DNA of 64,000 nucleotides from Prauserella rugosa (GCF_000719975.1 NZ_JOIJ01000006.1:124001-188000); one strand, 5' to 3'. Positions 24,268 to 33,452 are shown, numbered from the stretch's first letter. The notes: generated by a model from the sequence alone, not told the origin. Made by a program: numbers and translations.

Positions 24268-26631
24268 TCAGCGGGCGGACGCACCCGCTTCGGTGATCGC
24301 CTCCCATACGCGACGCGGTGTGACGGGCATGTCGATGTGGTCGACGCCGAGCGGCTGTAGCGCATCGAGCACTGCGTTGACCACCGCGGGCGTCGAGGCG
24401 ATCGAACCGGACTCCCCTGCCCCCTTCGCTCCGAGCGGGTTCGTCGGTGACGGCGTGACCGTGTGGTCGAGCGTGAAATCGGGCAGCTCGGCTGCACCGG
24501 GCACGAGATAGTCGGCGAGCGAGGCACTCGTGAGGTTGCCGTCGTCGTCGTACTCGGCTGCCTCGTACAGCGCCTGGCCGATGCCCTGTGCGATACCGCC
24601 GTGCATCTGGCCGTCCACAATGGCCGGATTGATCACGGTTCCGCAGTCGTCGACGCCGTAGTACTCGGGGATGGTGACCTTGCCCGTCTCGGTGTCGACC
24701 TCGACGACGCACACGTGCGTGCCGAACGGGTAGGTGAAGTTCGGCGGGTCGAAGAACTGCTCCTCCGACAGGCCCGGCTCCATCCCCTCCGGCAGATCCG
24801 CGGCCAGATAGGCGGCACCGGCGACCTCCTGGATCGTGACGCTGTTGCCGGACACACCCGCGACGGAGAACGCGCCGTCGGCGAACTCGAGGTCCTGCTC
24901 GGCCGCCTCCAGCAGATGAGCGGCCAACGTGCGCGCCTTGGCACGCACCTTCTCGCACGCCAGGTACACCGCCGTGCCACCCACGGCGGCGCTGCGCGAG
25001 CCGTAGGTGTCCAGTCCGTACGGCGCCGATCGGGTGTCGCCGTGCACCACCTCGACGCTGTCCATCGGCACGCCGAGCCGGTCCGCGACGATCTGCGCCC
25101 AGGTCGTCTCGTGCCCCTGCCCATGGGGCGACGTCCCGGTCACCACCTGGACCGCGCCCGTGGACAGCATGCGCACACTTGCCATCTCCCATCCGGGAGC
25201 ACCGAGCCGTAGCGCCGCGGTCATCTTCGACGGCGACAGGCCACCGTTCTCGGTGTAGCTGCACAGTCCGATCCCGAGCTGAACGCGATCGCCGGACTCC
25301 CGCCGACGTCGCTGCTCGGCACGCAGCCGTTCGTAACCGGCGAGTTCGAGCGCCTTGTCGAGCGCGAGCGGGTAGTTGCCGGAGTCCATCTCCAGGCCGG
25401 CAGGCGTCGCGGCGCCGTTGTCGAACGGCGGATGGTAGTTGCGCCTGCGTATCTCCGCCGGGTCCATGTCGAGCCTGCGCGCCAGGGCGTCCATCGCACG
25501 TTCGACGCCGTAGATGCCCTCGGTCCTGCCCGCACCACGATAGGAATCCGTCGGCGTCTTGTTCGTGAACACGCCCGTGCACTCGATCGAGAACGAGCCG
25601 AACGCGTACACGCCGGGGAAGATGAAGGCGCTCAGCAACGGGATGCCGGGAGTCAGCAGCTGCAAGTAGGCGCCCATGTCGGCGAGCAGACGCACGCGCA
25701 TGCCCAGGAGCGTGCCGTCCTTGCGGGCGGCGAGTTCCACGTACTGGACCTGCCCGCGCCCGTGCGTCATCGACTGGCTGTCCTCGGACCGGCTCGCCGT
25801 CCACTTGACCGGCACCGACAGCCGGCGCGCCAGTGCGATGCCGATGCACTCCTCGGGGTAGACGTTGAGTTTGCCGCCGAACCCGCCCCCGACGTCGGGG
25901 GCGACGACACGGAGCTGGTGTTCCGGGACCGCACACACCCCGGCCAGAACGCTGCGCAGGATGTGCGGAATCTGGGTCGAGGAGTACAGGGTGTAGCCCT
26001 CACCTGTGGGCTCGGGCACCACGACGACGGCGCGCTGTTCGAGCGGCGTCGGCTGAAGGCGTTGCTGCACGTACCGCTCGGACACGGTGACCTCGGCCTC
26101 GGCGAACGCCGCGTCCACCTCACCCGTCGCCAGCGACCATGTGTAGCTGGCGTTCGTGCCGAACTGCTCGTGCACGAGCGGCCCTCCGGCCAGACCGTCC
26201 TCCACGTCCAGCACGGGGTCGTCGGGCTCGTAGTCGATGTCGATGTGACCGAGGGCGTCCTGGGCGGACGCGGCGTCGGTCGCCGCCACCACCGCCACCG
26301 CCTCACCGGCGAATCGCACCCGGTCGACGGCCACCGGCAGGTGATCGGGGATCTTGATGTCCTCGGTCACCGGCCAGGCACACGGGATGCCCGACCATTC
26401 GTCGGCGAGATCGGCGCCGGTGAACACCCCGACCACACCGGGACAGCGCGCGGCCTCGGTGACGTCGATCGAGCTGATGCGGGCGCGCGCGAACGGACTG
26501 CGCAACACCGCGACGTGCACGGTGCCCGGAGGGGCGATGTTGCCGGTCCATCTCGCCTTGCCCGTCAGCAGCTGGGGATCCTCCCTCCGGGGGACCGCAG
26601 TTCCCACACTCGGGCGGAGCGTCTCGGTCAT
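24268..26631 (-). CDS. Molybdenum hydroxylase large subunit (CoxL/XdhB-like, orphan)
   Basis: A 787-residue molybdopterin-binding subunit of the xanthine dehydrogenase/CO dehydrogenase family. Visible are VGTAVPRREDPQLLTGKARW at the N-terminus, the GGGFGGK pterin loop near residue 255, the active-site loop DSYRGAGR near 362 (form II type; CO dehydrogenase proper has AYxCSFR), GTSPHGQGHETTW, and LGAKGAGESG with the catalytic Glu near 740. It hydroxylates a C-H next to a ring nitrogen or an aldehyde. The FAD and 2Fe-2S subunits that normally flank it are absent. It lies 97 bp after a biotin carboxylase in the same direction. Confidence 0.88.
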   Translation of the reverse strand: MTETLRPSVGTAVPRREDPQLLTGKARWTGNIAPPGTVHVAVLRSPFARARISSIDVTEAARCPGVVGVFTGADLADEWSGIPCAWPVTEDIKIPDHLPVAVDRVRFAGEAVAVVAATDAASAQDALGHIDIDYEPDDPVLDVEDGLAGGPLVHEQFGTNASYTWSLATGEVDAAFAEAEVTVSERYVQQRLQPTPLEQRAVVVVPEPTGEGYTLYSSTQIPHILRSVLAGVCAVPEHQLRVVAPDVGGGFGGKLNVYPEECIGIALARRLSVPVKWTASRSEDSQSMTHGRGQVQYVELAARKDGTLLGMRVRLLADMGAYLQLLTPGIPLLSAFIFPGVYAFGSFSIECTGVFTNKTPTDSYRGAGRTEGIYGVERAMDALARRLDMDPAEIRRRNYHPPFDNGAATPAGLEMDSGNYPLALDKALELAGYERLRAEQRRRRESGDRVQLGIGLCSYTENGGLSPSKMTAALRLGAPGWEMASVRMLSTGAVQVVTGTSPHGQGHETTWAQIVADRLGVPMDSVEVVHGDTRSAPYGLDTYGSRSAAVGGTAVYLACEKVRAKARTLAAHLLEAAEQDLEFADGAFSVAGVSGNSVTIQEVAGAAYLAADLPEGMEPGLSEEQFFDPPNFTYPFGTHVCVVEVDTETGKVTIPEYYGVDDCGTVINPAIVDGQMHGGIAQGIGQALYEAAEYDDDGNLTSASLADYLVPGAAELPDFTLDHTVTPSPTNPLGAKGAGESGSIASTPAVVNAVLDALQPLGVDHIDMPVTPRRVWEAITEAGASAR

Positions 26632-26728
26632 GGTTCACCCTCCTGCTACAGCGACGACACCTCGGTTCGGACAGGGACCGGCCTCCGGCACAGGAGCATC
26701 CACAGTGGATGCACCGACTCCGGTGCGG

Positions 26729-28072
26729 TTACAGCGTTTCCGGCATCAGCTCCTCCAGCCACCGGGTGTGCACGGCTCCGGCGCGCACGTCGGGTTCGTC
26801 GAGCAGGCGGCGGTGCACCGACACGGTCGTCGGAACTCCCTCGACCCTGAGTTCGGCGAGCGCTTGGCGGGCACGGGCCAGAGCGGTGTCTCGATCGGGG
26901 CCCGAGCAGATGACCTTGGCGATCATCGAGTCGTAGAACGGGCTGATGCGATCGCCCGCCACGAACCCGGTGTCGACGCGCACGCCCGGGCCACCGGGCA
27001 GGTCCAGGCGGGTCAGCGTGCCCGGGGTCGGCTGGAACCGGTTGTCGGGGTCCTCGGCGTTGATCCGCAACTCGACGGCGGCGCCGCGGATGCCCACCTC
27101 GTCCTGGCCGAACGAGATCGGCTCGCCCGCGGCGATCCGCAACTGCTCGCTCACCAGGTCCACGCCCGTGATCGCCTCGCTGATCGGGTGTTCCACCTGG
27201 ATCCTGGTGTTCATCTCGATGAAGAAGAACTCGCCCGACGGTGTCAGCAGGAACTCCACGGTTCCCGCACCGAGATATCCCACCTGGCGCGCGAGTCTCA
27301 CGGCCGCGTCGTTGATGTCCGCCCGCGTCCGCGCCGGCAGTCCGGGGGCCGGCGCCTCCTCGATGAGTTTCTGGCGGCGCCGCTGCACCGAGCAGTCCCG
27401 TTCGAACGTGTGCACCACGGTGCCGGCCGTGTCGGCCAGAATCTGCACCTCGATGTGGCGTGCGCCGTCGATCGCCCACTCCAGGTACACCGTGTCGTCG
27501 CTGAAGGCTGCTCGTGCCTCGGCCTGCGCCGCGGGCAGCGCCTCCGCCAACTCGGCGGCCGAGGCCACCGGCCGGATGCCGCGGCCTCCGCCTCCCGCCG
27601 CGGCCTTGAGCAGTACGGGATAGCCGACGTCATCGGCGGCCGCGAGCGCCTCGTCGACGTCGCCCACCGGTCCGCTGCCCGGCACCACCGGCACGCCCGC
27701 CCGCCGCGCGGCCTCGCGCGCGGCGGCCTTGTCGCCCATCGTCTCGATCGTGGACACCGCAGGCCCGACGAACGTCAGCCCCGCGTCGGCGAATTCCTTG
27801 GCCGCACCGGCGCGTTCGGACAGGAACCCGTAGCCGGGATGCACCGCATCGGCACCGGTCGATCGTGCGGCCTCCACCAGCGCCGCCGAGTTCAGATAGG
27901 ACTTGGCCGCGGCGGACTTGCCGATGTGCACGGCGGTGTCGGCCAGCTGAACCCACCGGCCGTGCTCGTCGGCGTCGGAGTAGACGGCCACCGTCTCCAG
28001 TCCCGCGGCGTGTGCGGCGCGGATGATGCGCACCGCGATCTCGCCGCGGTTGGCCACGAGCACACGCCTCAT
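26729..28072 (-). CDS. Biotin carboxylase subunit (AccC-like)
   Basis: A 447-residue ATP-grasp biotin carboxylase. It has RVLVANRGEIAVRIIRAA at the N-terminus, the glycine-rich ATP loop KAAAGGGGRGIRPV near 160, and the EMNTRIQVEHPISEAITGVD active-site segment near 285-305. The end of the biotin carrier gene overlaps its start by 4 bp. Together they form a compact carboxylase core without a normal carboxyltransferase; PxpC/PxpB-like proteins upstream take that place. The set is often seen with LamB/YcsF (PxpA) genes and may couple ATP and bicarbonate to lactam or amide ring opening. Confidence 0.93.
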   Translation of the reverse strand: MRRVLVANRGEIAVRIIRAAHAAGLETVAVYSDADEHGRWVQLADTAVHIGKSAAAKSYLNSAALVEAARSTGADAVHPGYGFLSERAGAAKEFADAGLTFVGPAVSTIETMGDKAAAREAARRAGVPVVPGSGPVGDVDEALAAADDVGYPVLLKAAAGGGGRGIRPVASAAELAEALPAAQAEARAAFSDDTVYLEWAIDGARHIEVQILADTAGTVVHTFERDCSVQRRRQKLIEEAPAPGLPARTRADINDAAVRLARQVGYLGAGTVEFLLTPSGEFFFIEMNTRIQVEHPISEAITGVDLVSEQLRIAAGEPISFGQDEVGIRGAAVELRINAEDPDNRFQPTPGTLTRLDLPGGPGVRVDTGFVAGDRISPFYDSMIAKVICSGPDRDTALARARQALAELRVEGVPTTVSVHRRLLDEPDVRAGAVHTRWLEELMPETL

Positions 28073-28308
28073 GTCTCACCCAGCCGCACGATGTCCTGGC
28101 CCACGTCGACCTCGTCGCCGTCCTCGACGAGGAACTCGGCGACGGTGCCCGGTGTGTCGGCCTTCACCTCGTTGAACGTCTTCATCACCTCGATGAGGGC
28201 GATGGTCTGGCCCGCGCTGATCGACTCGCCGTCCTCGACGTAGACCGGCTTTTCCGGGGCGGGCCTTCGGTAGAACACGCCCGGCATCTGAGCCTTGATC
28301 GTCGCCAT
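28069..28308 (-). CDS. Biotin carboxyl carrier protein (short form)
   Basis: A 79-residue single-domain biotinyl protein with the attachment motif IEVMKTFNEV (Lys near residue 43; most carriers have EAMKM). It is much shorter than AccB because it lacks the N-terminal linker. It starts at ATG 28308 and overlaps the carboxylase start. It carries carboxybiotin between the AccC-like subunit and the PxpB/PxpC-like proteins. Confidence 0.93.
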   Translation of the reverse strand: MATIKAQMPGVFYRRPAPEKPVYVEDGESISAGQTIALIEVMKTFNEVKADTPGTVAEFLVEDGDEVDVGQDIVRLGET

Positions 28309-28324
28309 GTTTCGCTCCTGCCTC

Positions 28325-29302
28325 CTACCCTGCGATCGCGCGGCGGATCCGTTCGATCCGCTCGCGCCGGTCCGTTCTCGCCGCCAGCGCCGTGTCCAGA
28401 TCCACCGAGTTGAACCGCACCACGTCGCCGGTCTTCGTCTGCGCGATTCGGTCGCGGTCGACCGAGATCACGGTCCCGATCGTGGCGTAACCGCCGCCCG
28501 TGACGGCGTCGTTGAGCAGGACGATCGGTTCGTCACCGCCCGGCACCTGAATCGAGCCGACGGGATATCCCAGGTCGACGACGTTGGCCGGATCGCTGCC
28601 CGCACCGAACGGCTGCTCGCGCTCGGTGAAGTCGAGCGTGCCGCCCCGCAGGCGGTAGCCGACCCGGTCGGCGTCCTTGGTCACCTTCCAGTCGGTGCCG
28701 AGGAACGAGGCAAGCGCGTCCTCGGTGAGCCGGTAGGAGCACAGGCCGACGACCGTGCGCAGCTCGGCCGCGCCGTCCAGCTCGGGCCGCAGGTCCTGCG
28801 GTACCGCGGCCCCCTGCCGCACCGCGCTCGCGGCCGAGCCCAGTGGGAGCGTCTCGTCGTCGGCGAGTTTGCGTCCGTGGTGACCACCGATCCCGGTCAA
28901 CGTGTAGGTCGACCGCGAGCCCAGATACACCGGAACGTCGATCCCGCCGCTGACGGCGACGTAGACCCGGCAGCCCGCACGGATCATGGCGAAGCCCAGC
29001 ACGTCACCGGCCCGGACACGCACGGCGGTCCACGGTTCGACCGGCTCGTCGTTCACCGTCACGGGAACGTCCGCGCCCGTCACCGCCACCACCCGCTCGT
29101 CGGTGAACTCGAGGGTCGGGCCCACGTACGTACCTTCGAGCACCCCGGCGCCGTCCGGATTGCCCACCAGCAGGTTGGCCGCGATCGCCGAGTACGCGTC
29201 CATCGCACCGGAGGGAGGCATGCCCATGTGGTAATAGCCGAACCTGCCCGAGTCCTGCACCGTCGTGTACAGACCACCGGCTCGCACGCGCAGCTGGCTC
29301 AT
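28325..29302 (-). CDS. pxpC: 5-oxoprolinase subunit C / KipA-like carboxyltransferase domain protein
   Basis: A 325-residue AHS2-family protein, with the opening VRAGGLYTTVQDSGRFGYY, then GMPPSGAMDAYSAIAANLLV and GDVVRFNSVDLDTALAARTD near the end. PxpC with PxpA and PxpB forms an ATP-dependent 5-oxoprolinase in bacteria, and the fold also occurs in urea amidolyase carboxyltransferase domains. The start overlaps the PxpB stop. Here the genes sit with biotin carrier and carboxylase genes, so a carboxylation-coupled reaction on a lactam or amide is possible. Confidence 0.9.
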   Translation of the reverse strand: MSQLRVRAGGLYTTVQDSGRFGYYHMGMPPSGAMDAYSAIAANLLVGNPDGAGVLEGTYVGPTLEFTDERVVAVTGADVPVTVNDEPVEPWTAVRVRAGDVLGFAMIRAGCRVYVAVSGGIDVPVYLGSRSTYTLTGIGGHHGRKLADDETLPLGSAASAVRQGAAVPQDLRPELDGAAELRTVVGLCSYRLTEDALASFLGTDWKVTKDADRVGYRLRGGTLDFTEREQPFGAGSDPANVVDLGYPVGSIQVPGGDEPIVLLNDAVTGGGYATIGTVISVDRDRIAQTKTGDVVRFNSVDLDTALAARTDRRERIERIRRAIAG

Positions 29303-30198
29303 CGGTACAGCACCTCCAGCAGCTCACGGTTGACCGCGTCGGGGTCGGCCAGCAGCGCCGCGGGCTCGAACTCGACCTCGCGGATGCGGTACCGGAACGT
29401 GCCCGCCTCGACCTCGGCGCGGGTGGCCTCGAACTCGGCCATGTCGATCGCCCGGTACCTCAGCACGTCGTTGGCCCTGGGGAAGCAGATGTCGTCGGCG
29501 AAGTCGGGCAGGCTCTGCGACAGGTCGAACACCGGGGCCGGCGCCATCCCGAACATCTGGTATCCGCCTGCGCCGCGCACCGGGTAGACCACCGCGAACG
29601 CGCCACCGAAACCGAACGTGCGCTCGGGGGTGTCGGTCCGCGGGCGCACGTACTTGGGCACCTGGATCTGCCTCTCGCGCGGAACCAGCTGGTAGCAGAA
29701 CGGCAGGCCCGGCACGAACCCGAGCATCGTGACGATCCACGGCGCCTCGGTCATCGCGTCGACGACACCCTGGACGCTGTCGAAGCCGTTGATGCGTGCC
29801 GCGTACTCCAGGTCGGTGGCGTCCGGGTCCTGGTGCCGGTCGCGGAACCGCATGAGCGTTTCGTGGGTCCACGGGTCGTTGAACAGGATCGGCACGTCGA
29901 CCACGCGGGTCTTCAGCACGTAGTCGTCGGGCAGCGCGCCGACCGTCGTCTCGAGCCGGCGCAACCGTTCGACCAGCTCCCTCGGGTCGAGCCGGTCGGG
30001 GTCCACCTGGACCATGTAGGACGCGTTGGACGGGCAGATGTCGACGATCCCGTCGATGGCCTCCTCGCGCAGCGCGTTGGTCACGGCCATGCCGGCGAAG
30101 TTCGCCTCCAGGCTCATCGCCTGGTCCAACTCGACGAAGACGAACTCGTCCCCGCCGTACTCGTAGCGTGCGGGCGGCAGCTGGATCTTCTCGGTCAT
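29299..30198 (-). CDS. pxpB: 5-oxoprolinase subunit B / KipI-like protein
   Basis: A 299-residue AHS1-family protein. I chose ATG 30198 because GGGAGG lies 7 nt upstream; GTG 30204 is also in frame. Motifs: the central MLGFVPGLPFCYQLVPRE and the GGYQMFGMAPAPVFDL segment. The domain corresponds to KipI, the inhibitor of kinase KinA in Bacillus, and to PxpB of 5-oxoprolinase. It heads the minus-strand operon that runs through PxpC, biotin carrier, biotin carboxylase and, after a gap, the molybdenum hydroxylase. Confidence 0.9.
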   Translation of the reverse strand: MTEKIQLPPARYEYGGDEFVFVELDQAMSLEANFAGMAVTNALREEAIDGIVDICPSNASYMVQVDPDRLDPRELVERLRRLETTVGALPDDYVLKTRVVDVPILFNDPWTHETLMRFRDRHQDPDATDLEYAARINGFDSVQGVVDAMTEAPWIVTMLGFVPGLPFCYQLVPRERQIQVPKYVRPRTDTPERTFGFGGAFAVVYPVRGAGGYQMFGMAPAPVFDLSQSLPDFADDICFPRANDVLRYRAIDMAEFEATRAEVEAGTFRYRIREVEFEPAALLADPDAVNRELLEVLYR

Positions 30199-30317
30199 CA
30201 CCACGCCTCCCTGTGTCGGCGATCACAACACTGTGCCCGCTGGGACGCCACCTCGCCAGCGCAACTCTGTACAAATCGACAGCGCCACTTTGGCCAGACT
30301 GTGCAAAACTGCTGGTT
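30199..30317. promoter_or_regulatory. Divergent PxpB/PucR control region with direct repeats
   Basis: CTGTACAAA at 30267-30275 and CTGTGCAAA at 30299-30307 are in direct repeat, 32 bp apart (about three helical turns). The second ends 10 bp before the PucR start codon. Related CTGTG motifs occur at 30211 and 30231. They are good candidates for PucR binding sites acting on both divergent transcripts. Confidence 0.45.
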
Positions 30318-31760
30318 ATGCCCACCGCGAGGGAGCTCACTCACGACGCGCAGCTGGGCCTGGCCCTGCGCGCAGGCGACGCGGGCGCCGACCGCCCGAT
30401 CTCCTGGGTCCACTCCAGCGAACTCGACGACCCGACGCCGTTCCTCTCCGGTGGCGAGCTGCTGCTGATCACCGGCATCGCGTTGCCAGCCGACGACGAG
30501 GGACGAGCCGCCTACGTCGGACGGTTGGCCGCCGCCGGGCTGTCCGGCCTCGGATTCGGCATCCAGCTCGGGCACGACACGATTCCCGAGTCACTCCTGG
30601 CCGCTGCCGAGGCTGCGGCACTCCCGGTGCTCGAGGTTCCCCATCGGACGCCGTTCATCGAGATCGGCAAGACCGTCTCCCAATCGCTGGCCGATGATCG
30701 CAGCGCCGAAGCACGCCGGTTCGAGACCGCCCGCACCGCGCTCACCACCGCGGCCATGCACGGCGAGGACCTCGGCGGCGTAATCGGCAGGCTCGCCGTC
30801 GACCTCGCGTGCTGGGCGATGCTGCTGGAGCCCGACGGGACGGTGGCACATGCCCAGCCCGCGGACGCGGCCGAACGTGTCGGCGACCTGGCTCCCGACC
30901 TGGACCGATTGCGTACCGTGCGCCCGCCCTCCAGCATCGGACTGTCGGCGTGTGGGGACCACGTCGCGGCGCACTCGCTGGGCGGCGCCAGCACCTTGGC
31001 CGGGTTCCTCGTCGTCGGCAGGGCGCGGCCGTTCTGCCCCACCGATCACCACATCACGCACGCCGCGTCGTCACTGTTGTCCATCGCGTTGACCCGCACC
31101 CGCTCCGCCGCGGACGTGCGCCTCCGCACCACCGCGCTGAAACTGCTACTCACCGGCCACCGCACGGCCTTCGACGAGCTCGCGGGACCGCTCGGACTAC
31201 GACTTCCCGCCCCGCCCGTGGTCGTCCTGGCCGGGTCGGGGCACTCGTCCACGCTGGTGGATTCGACCGGTTCCCCGGACCTGCTGACCGGCCAACTCGA
31301 CGGCCGGCTGATCGCGGTCGCCTCGGCCGCGCAGCAACTGCCGTCGGCCCGACACCTGGGCGTGTCCGCACCGATCGGATGGGACGGGCTGCCCGGCGCG
31401 TATCGGCAGGCAACGCAAGCGCTGGCGGAGGCCACGCGCAGGGGTGCGGCGGTGGTCCGGTTCGACGACCTCGGTGTGGGACTGCTGCGGGACGTCGCCG
31501 ACGAGGAGGTCGTCGGGCGCGCCGAGGCGGTCCTGCGCCCGTTGGACGAGCACGACGCGCAGCAACGCGGCGAGCTGGTGCGCTCGCTGCGCGCGTGGAT
31601 CGCGCACCACGGGCACTGGGACCCCGCGGCGGCCGAGTTGGGCATCCACCGGCACACCCTGCGGTACCGCATGAGCAAGGTGGCCGCGTTGCTAGACTGC
31701 GACCTCGACTCCCCCGACGTGCGTGCGCAACTGTGGCTGGCGATCCGCCTGGTCTCCTGA
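30318..31760 (+). CDS. PucR-family transcriptional regulator
   Basis: A 480-residue PucR protein with three parts. The N-terminal purine-catabolism regulator domain (about 5-125) has PISWVHSSELDDPTPFLSGG and FGIQLGHDTIPESL. A middle region follows. The C-terminal helix-turn-helix (about 430-478) has ELGIHRHTLRYRMSKVAALL. The family founder PucR controls purine degradation in Bacillus. It lies between divergent PxpBC-AccBC and co-directional PxpA, so it probably switches both halves of the same pathway in response to a nitrogen compound. Confidence 0.9.
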   Translation: MPTARELTHDAQLGLALRAGDAGADRPISWVHSSELDDPTPFLSGGELLLITGIALPADDEGRAAYVGRLAAAGLSGLGFGIQLGHDTIPESLLAAAEAAALPVLEVPHRTPFIEIGKTVSQSLADDRSAEARRFETARTALTTAAMHGEDLGGVIGRLAVDLACWAMLLEPDGTVAHAQPADAAERVGDLAPDLDRLRTVRPPSSIGLSACGDHVAAHSLGGASTLAGFLVVGRARPFCPTDHHITHAASSLLSIALTRTRSAADVRLRTTALKLLLTGHRTAFDELAGPLGLRLPAPPVVVLAGSGHSSTLVDSTGSPDLLTGQLDGRLIAVASAAQQLPSARHLGVSAPIGWDGLPGAYRQATQALAEATRRGAAVVRFDDLGVGLLRDVADEEVVGRAEAVLRPLDEHDAQQRGELVRSLRAWIAHHGHWDPAAAELGIHRHTLRYRMSKVAALLDCDLDSPDVRAQLWLAIRLVS

Positions 31761-31871
31761 TCGGGTGCGCCCGAACCGGTGAACCGCGAGCGCCTGTGCC
31801 TTCGGTACAGATCGGATGGGCGCCGCTGGCGATTTCCACGAGCCCCGCACAGGGCATACCGTTGCCGGTTC

Positions 31872-31899
31872 CCGGACGTGACCGGTTTTCCGGACGTGA
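31872..31899 (+). repeat. 18-bp-spaced direct repeat before PxpA
   Basis: CCGGACGTGA occurs at 31872-31881 and 31890-31899, 18 bp apart, directly ahead of the PxpA ribosome site (TAGGAGG). It may be a regulator site or a small local duplication. Confidence 0.5.
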
Positions 31900-31915
31900 A
31901 AGGTAGGAGGCGGCC

Positions 31916-32689
31916 ATGAAGACCCTCATCGACCTCAACGCCGACGCGGGCGAGAGTTTCGGCAGGTGGAAGCTCGGCGACGACGCTGCGCTGCTACCCC
32001 AGGTCAGCTCGGTCAACGTCGCCTGCGGCTGGCACGCGGGCGACCCGGCGACGATGCGCCACTCGGTGGAGTTGGCCGTCGCCAACGGCGTGGCGCTGGG
32101 CGCCCATCCCGGATTTCCCGACCTCGCGGGATTCGGCAGGAGGGCCATGGCGCTGAGTCCGTCCGATGCGGCCGACACCTGCCTCTACCAGTACGGCGCG
32201 CTGCGCGGGTTCGCCGACGAGGCCGGCGCCCGCATCGCGCACGTCAAACCGCACGGCGCGTTGTACGGGTTGACGCTGCGCGACCCGGACGTCGCCACGG
32301 CCATCGCCGCGTCGATCACCAAGGCCGATCCGACCCTGCTGCTGGTGCTGCTGGCAGGGCCGACCGCCGAGCGCGTACTGGCCGACGGGTTCCCGGTGGC
32401 ACGCGAAGCGTTCGCCGACCTCGACTACGACGACAACGGTCACATCATCATCGAGCCCGTGCCCGAGGCCAAGGACCCCGAAGCCTGCGCGCAGCAGGCG
32501 ATCGACGTGCTCAACGGCCGTGTCACCTCGGTCAACGGAACGACCATCGAGGTCGACGCCGACACGATCTGCCTGCACGGTGACCGCCCGAACTCGGTCG
32601 AGATCGCGCGCGCCGTCCGCGCCCGGTTCGCACAGCACGGGGTAAGCACGGCCGCCATGCACGAGGTGGTCGCCGCCCGCGGCCGGTGA
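31916..32689 (+). CDS. pxpA: 5-oxoprolinase subunit A (LamB/YcsF family)
   Basis: A 257-residue protein with all the family marks: LIDLNADAGESFGRWKLG, SVNVACGWHAGDPATM, ALGAHPGFPDLAGFGRR, VKPHGALYGL and TICLHGDRPNS. These contribute metal/substrate residues in a TIM-barrel-like fold related to polysaccharide deacetylases. PxpA acts with PxpB and PxpC to hydrolyse 5-oxoproline with ATP. It is separated from PxpBC by the PucR gene. A TAGGAGG site precedes the ATG. The biotin genes nearby suggest a variant reaction. Confidence 0.93.
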   Translation: MKTLIDLNADAGESFGRWKLGDDAALLPQVSSVNVACGWHAGDPATMRHSVELAVANGVALGAHPGFPDLAGFGRRAMALSPSDAADTCLYQYGALRGFADEAGARIAHVKPHGALYGLTLRDPDVATAIAASITKADPTLLLVLLAGPTAERVLADGFPVAREAFADLDYDDNGHIIIEPVPEAKDPEACAQQAIDVLNGRVTSVNGTTIEVDADTICLHGDRPNSVEIARAVRARFAQHGVSTAAMHEVVAARGR

Positions 32690-32775
32690 CGCAGGCCGGA
32701 ACCCCGCACCCGTGCGACCGGACACTGTGGACCGTGGCACGTCCGAACGCGACGGCGGAACGGGCGATGCGCGGC

Positions 32776-33387
32776 TCACGCCGTTCGTAGCGCGTACAAC
32801 GCGATACCGGCCGCCACACTCACGTTGAGCGAGCTCTTCCTGCCGTACATGGGGATCTGCAGCAACACGTCGCACTGCGCGCGCAGCTCGGGCGAGATGC
32901 CCCGCACCTCGTCACCGAGCACCAGTGCCACCTGGGTGTCCGGCCGGTAGTCACCCAGGCCGACCGCGTTCGGGTCGATCTCCAGTCCCACGACCGTGAA
33001 GCCGTCGGCGCGCAGCGCATCGAGGAGCTCCTGGACGTCGTCGTGCCGTTTCCACGGCATGGTGCGTTCGGCCCCCGCGGCCGCCTTGGCCAGCCGACGT
33101 GTCTGACGGGCGGCGAGGATCGGATCCCGTTCGTCCCCCGGATGCTGCGGATACGGGGTGAATCCGGTGACGTGGAGCGTGTCGACGGCGAACACCTCGC
33201 CGGTGCGCATGACCGAGCCGACGTTGTGGGCCGAACGCAGGTTGTGCGCGACGACCACGATGCGCCGCTGATCCGCGGGCTCCCCACCGAGTTCACCGTG
33301 TCCACCGAGATCACCGTGCCCGGCGACGCCACGCAGGCGGGAGACATCGTCCTGATCGGAGGGTCCGACCTGTACATCACCGCTCAC
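32776..33387 (-). CDS. TrmH/SpoU-family RNA 2'-O-methyltransferase
   Basis: A 203-residue SPOUT methyltransferase. The catalytic Asn/Arg region is VAHNLRSAHNVGSVMRTGE (about 45-63), the SAM knot motifs are ALVLGDEVRGISPEL, and LQIPMYGRKSSLNVSVAAGI is the last. It modifies a tRNA or rRNA ribose using SAM. The start at GTG 33387 is uncertain: the first 40 residues are low-complexity and include two GHGDLG/GHGELG repeats from an 18-bp duplication (33284-33319), so translation might begin nearer residue 40. Confidence 0.85.
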   Translation of the reverse strand: MSGDVQVGPSDQDDVSRLRGVAGHGDLGGHGELGGEPADQRRIVVVAHNLRSAHNVGSVMRTGEVFAVDTLHVTGFTPYPQHPGDERDPILAARQTRRLAKAAAGAERTMPWKRHDDVQELLDALRADGFTVVGLEIDPNAVGLGDYRPDTQVALVLGDEVRGISPELRAQCDVLLQIPMYGRKSSLNVSVAAGIALYALRTA

Positions 33388-33452
33388 GACGCAGGGACCC
33401 TAGCAGGTCACCGACGCCACCCTGCCCACCTCTCCCGACCACAGCCGGACGG

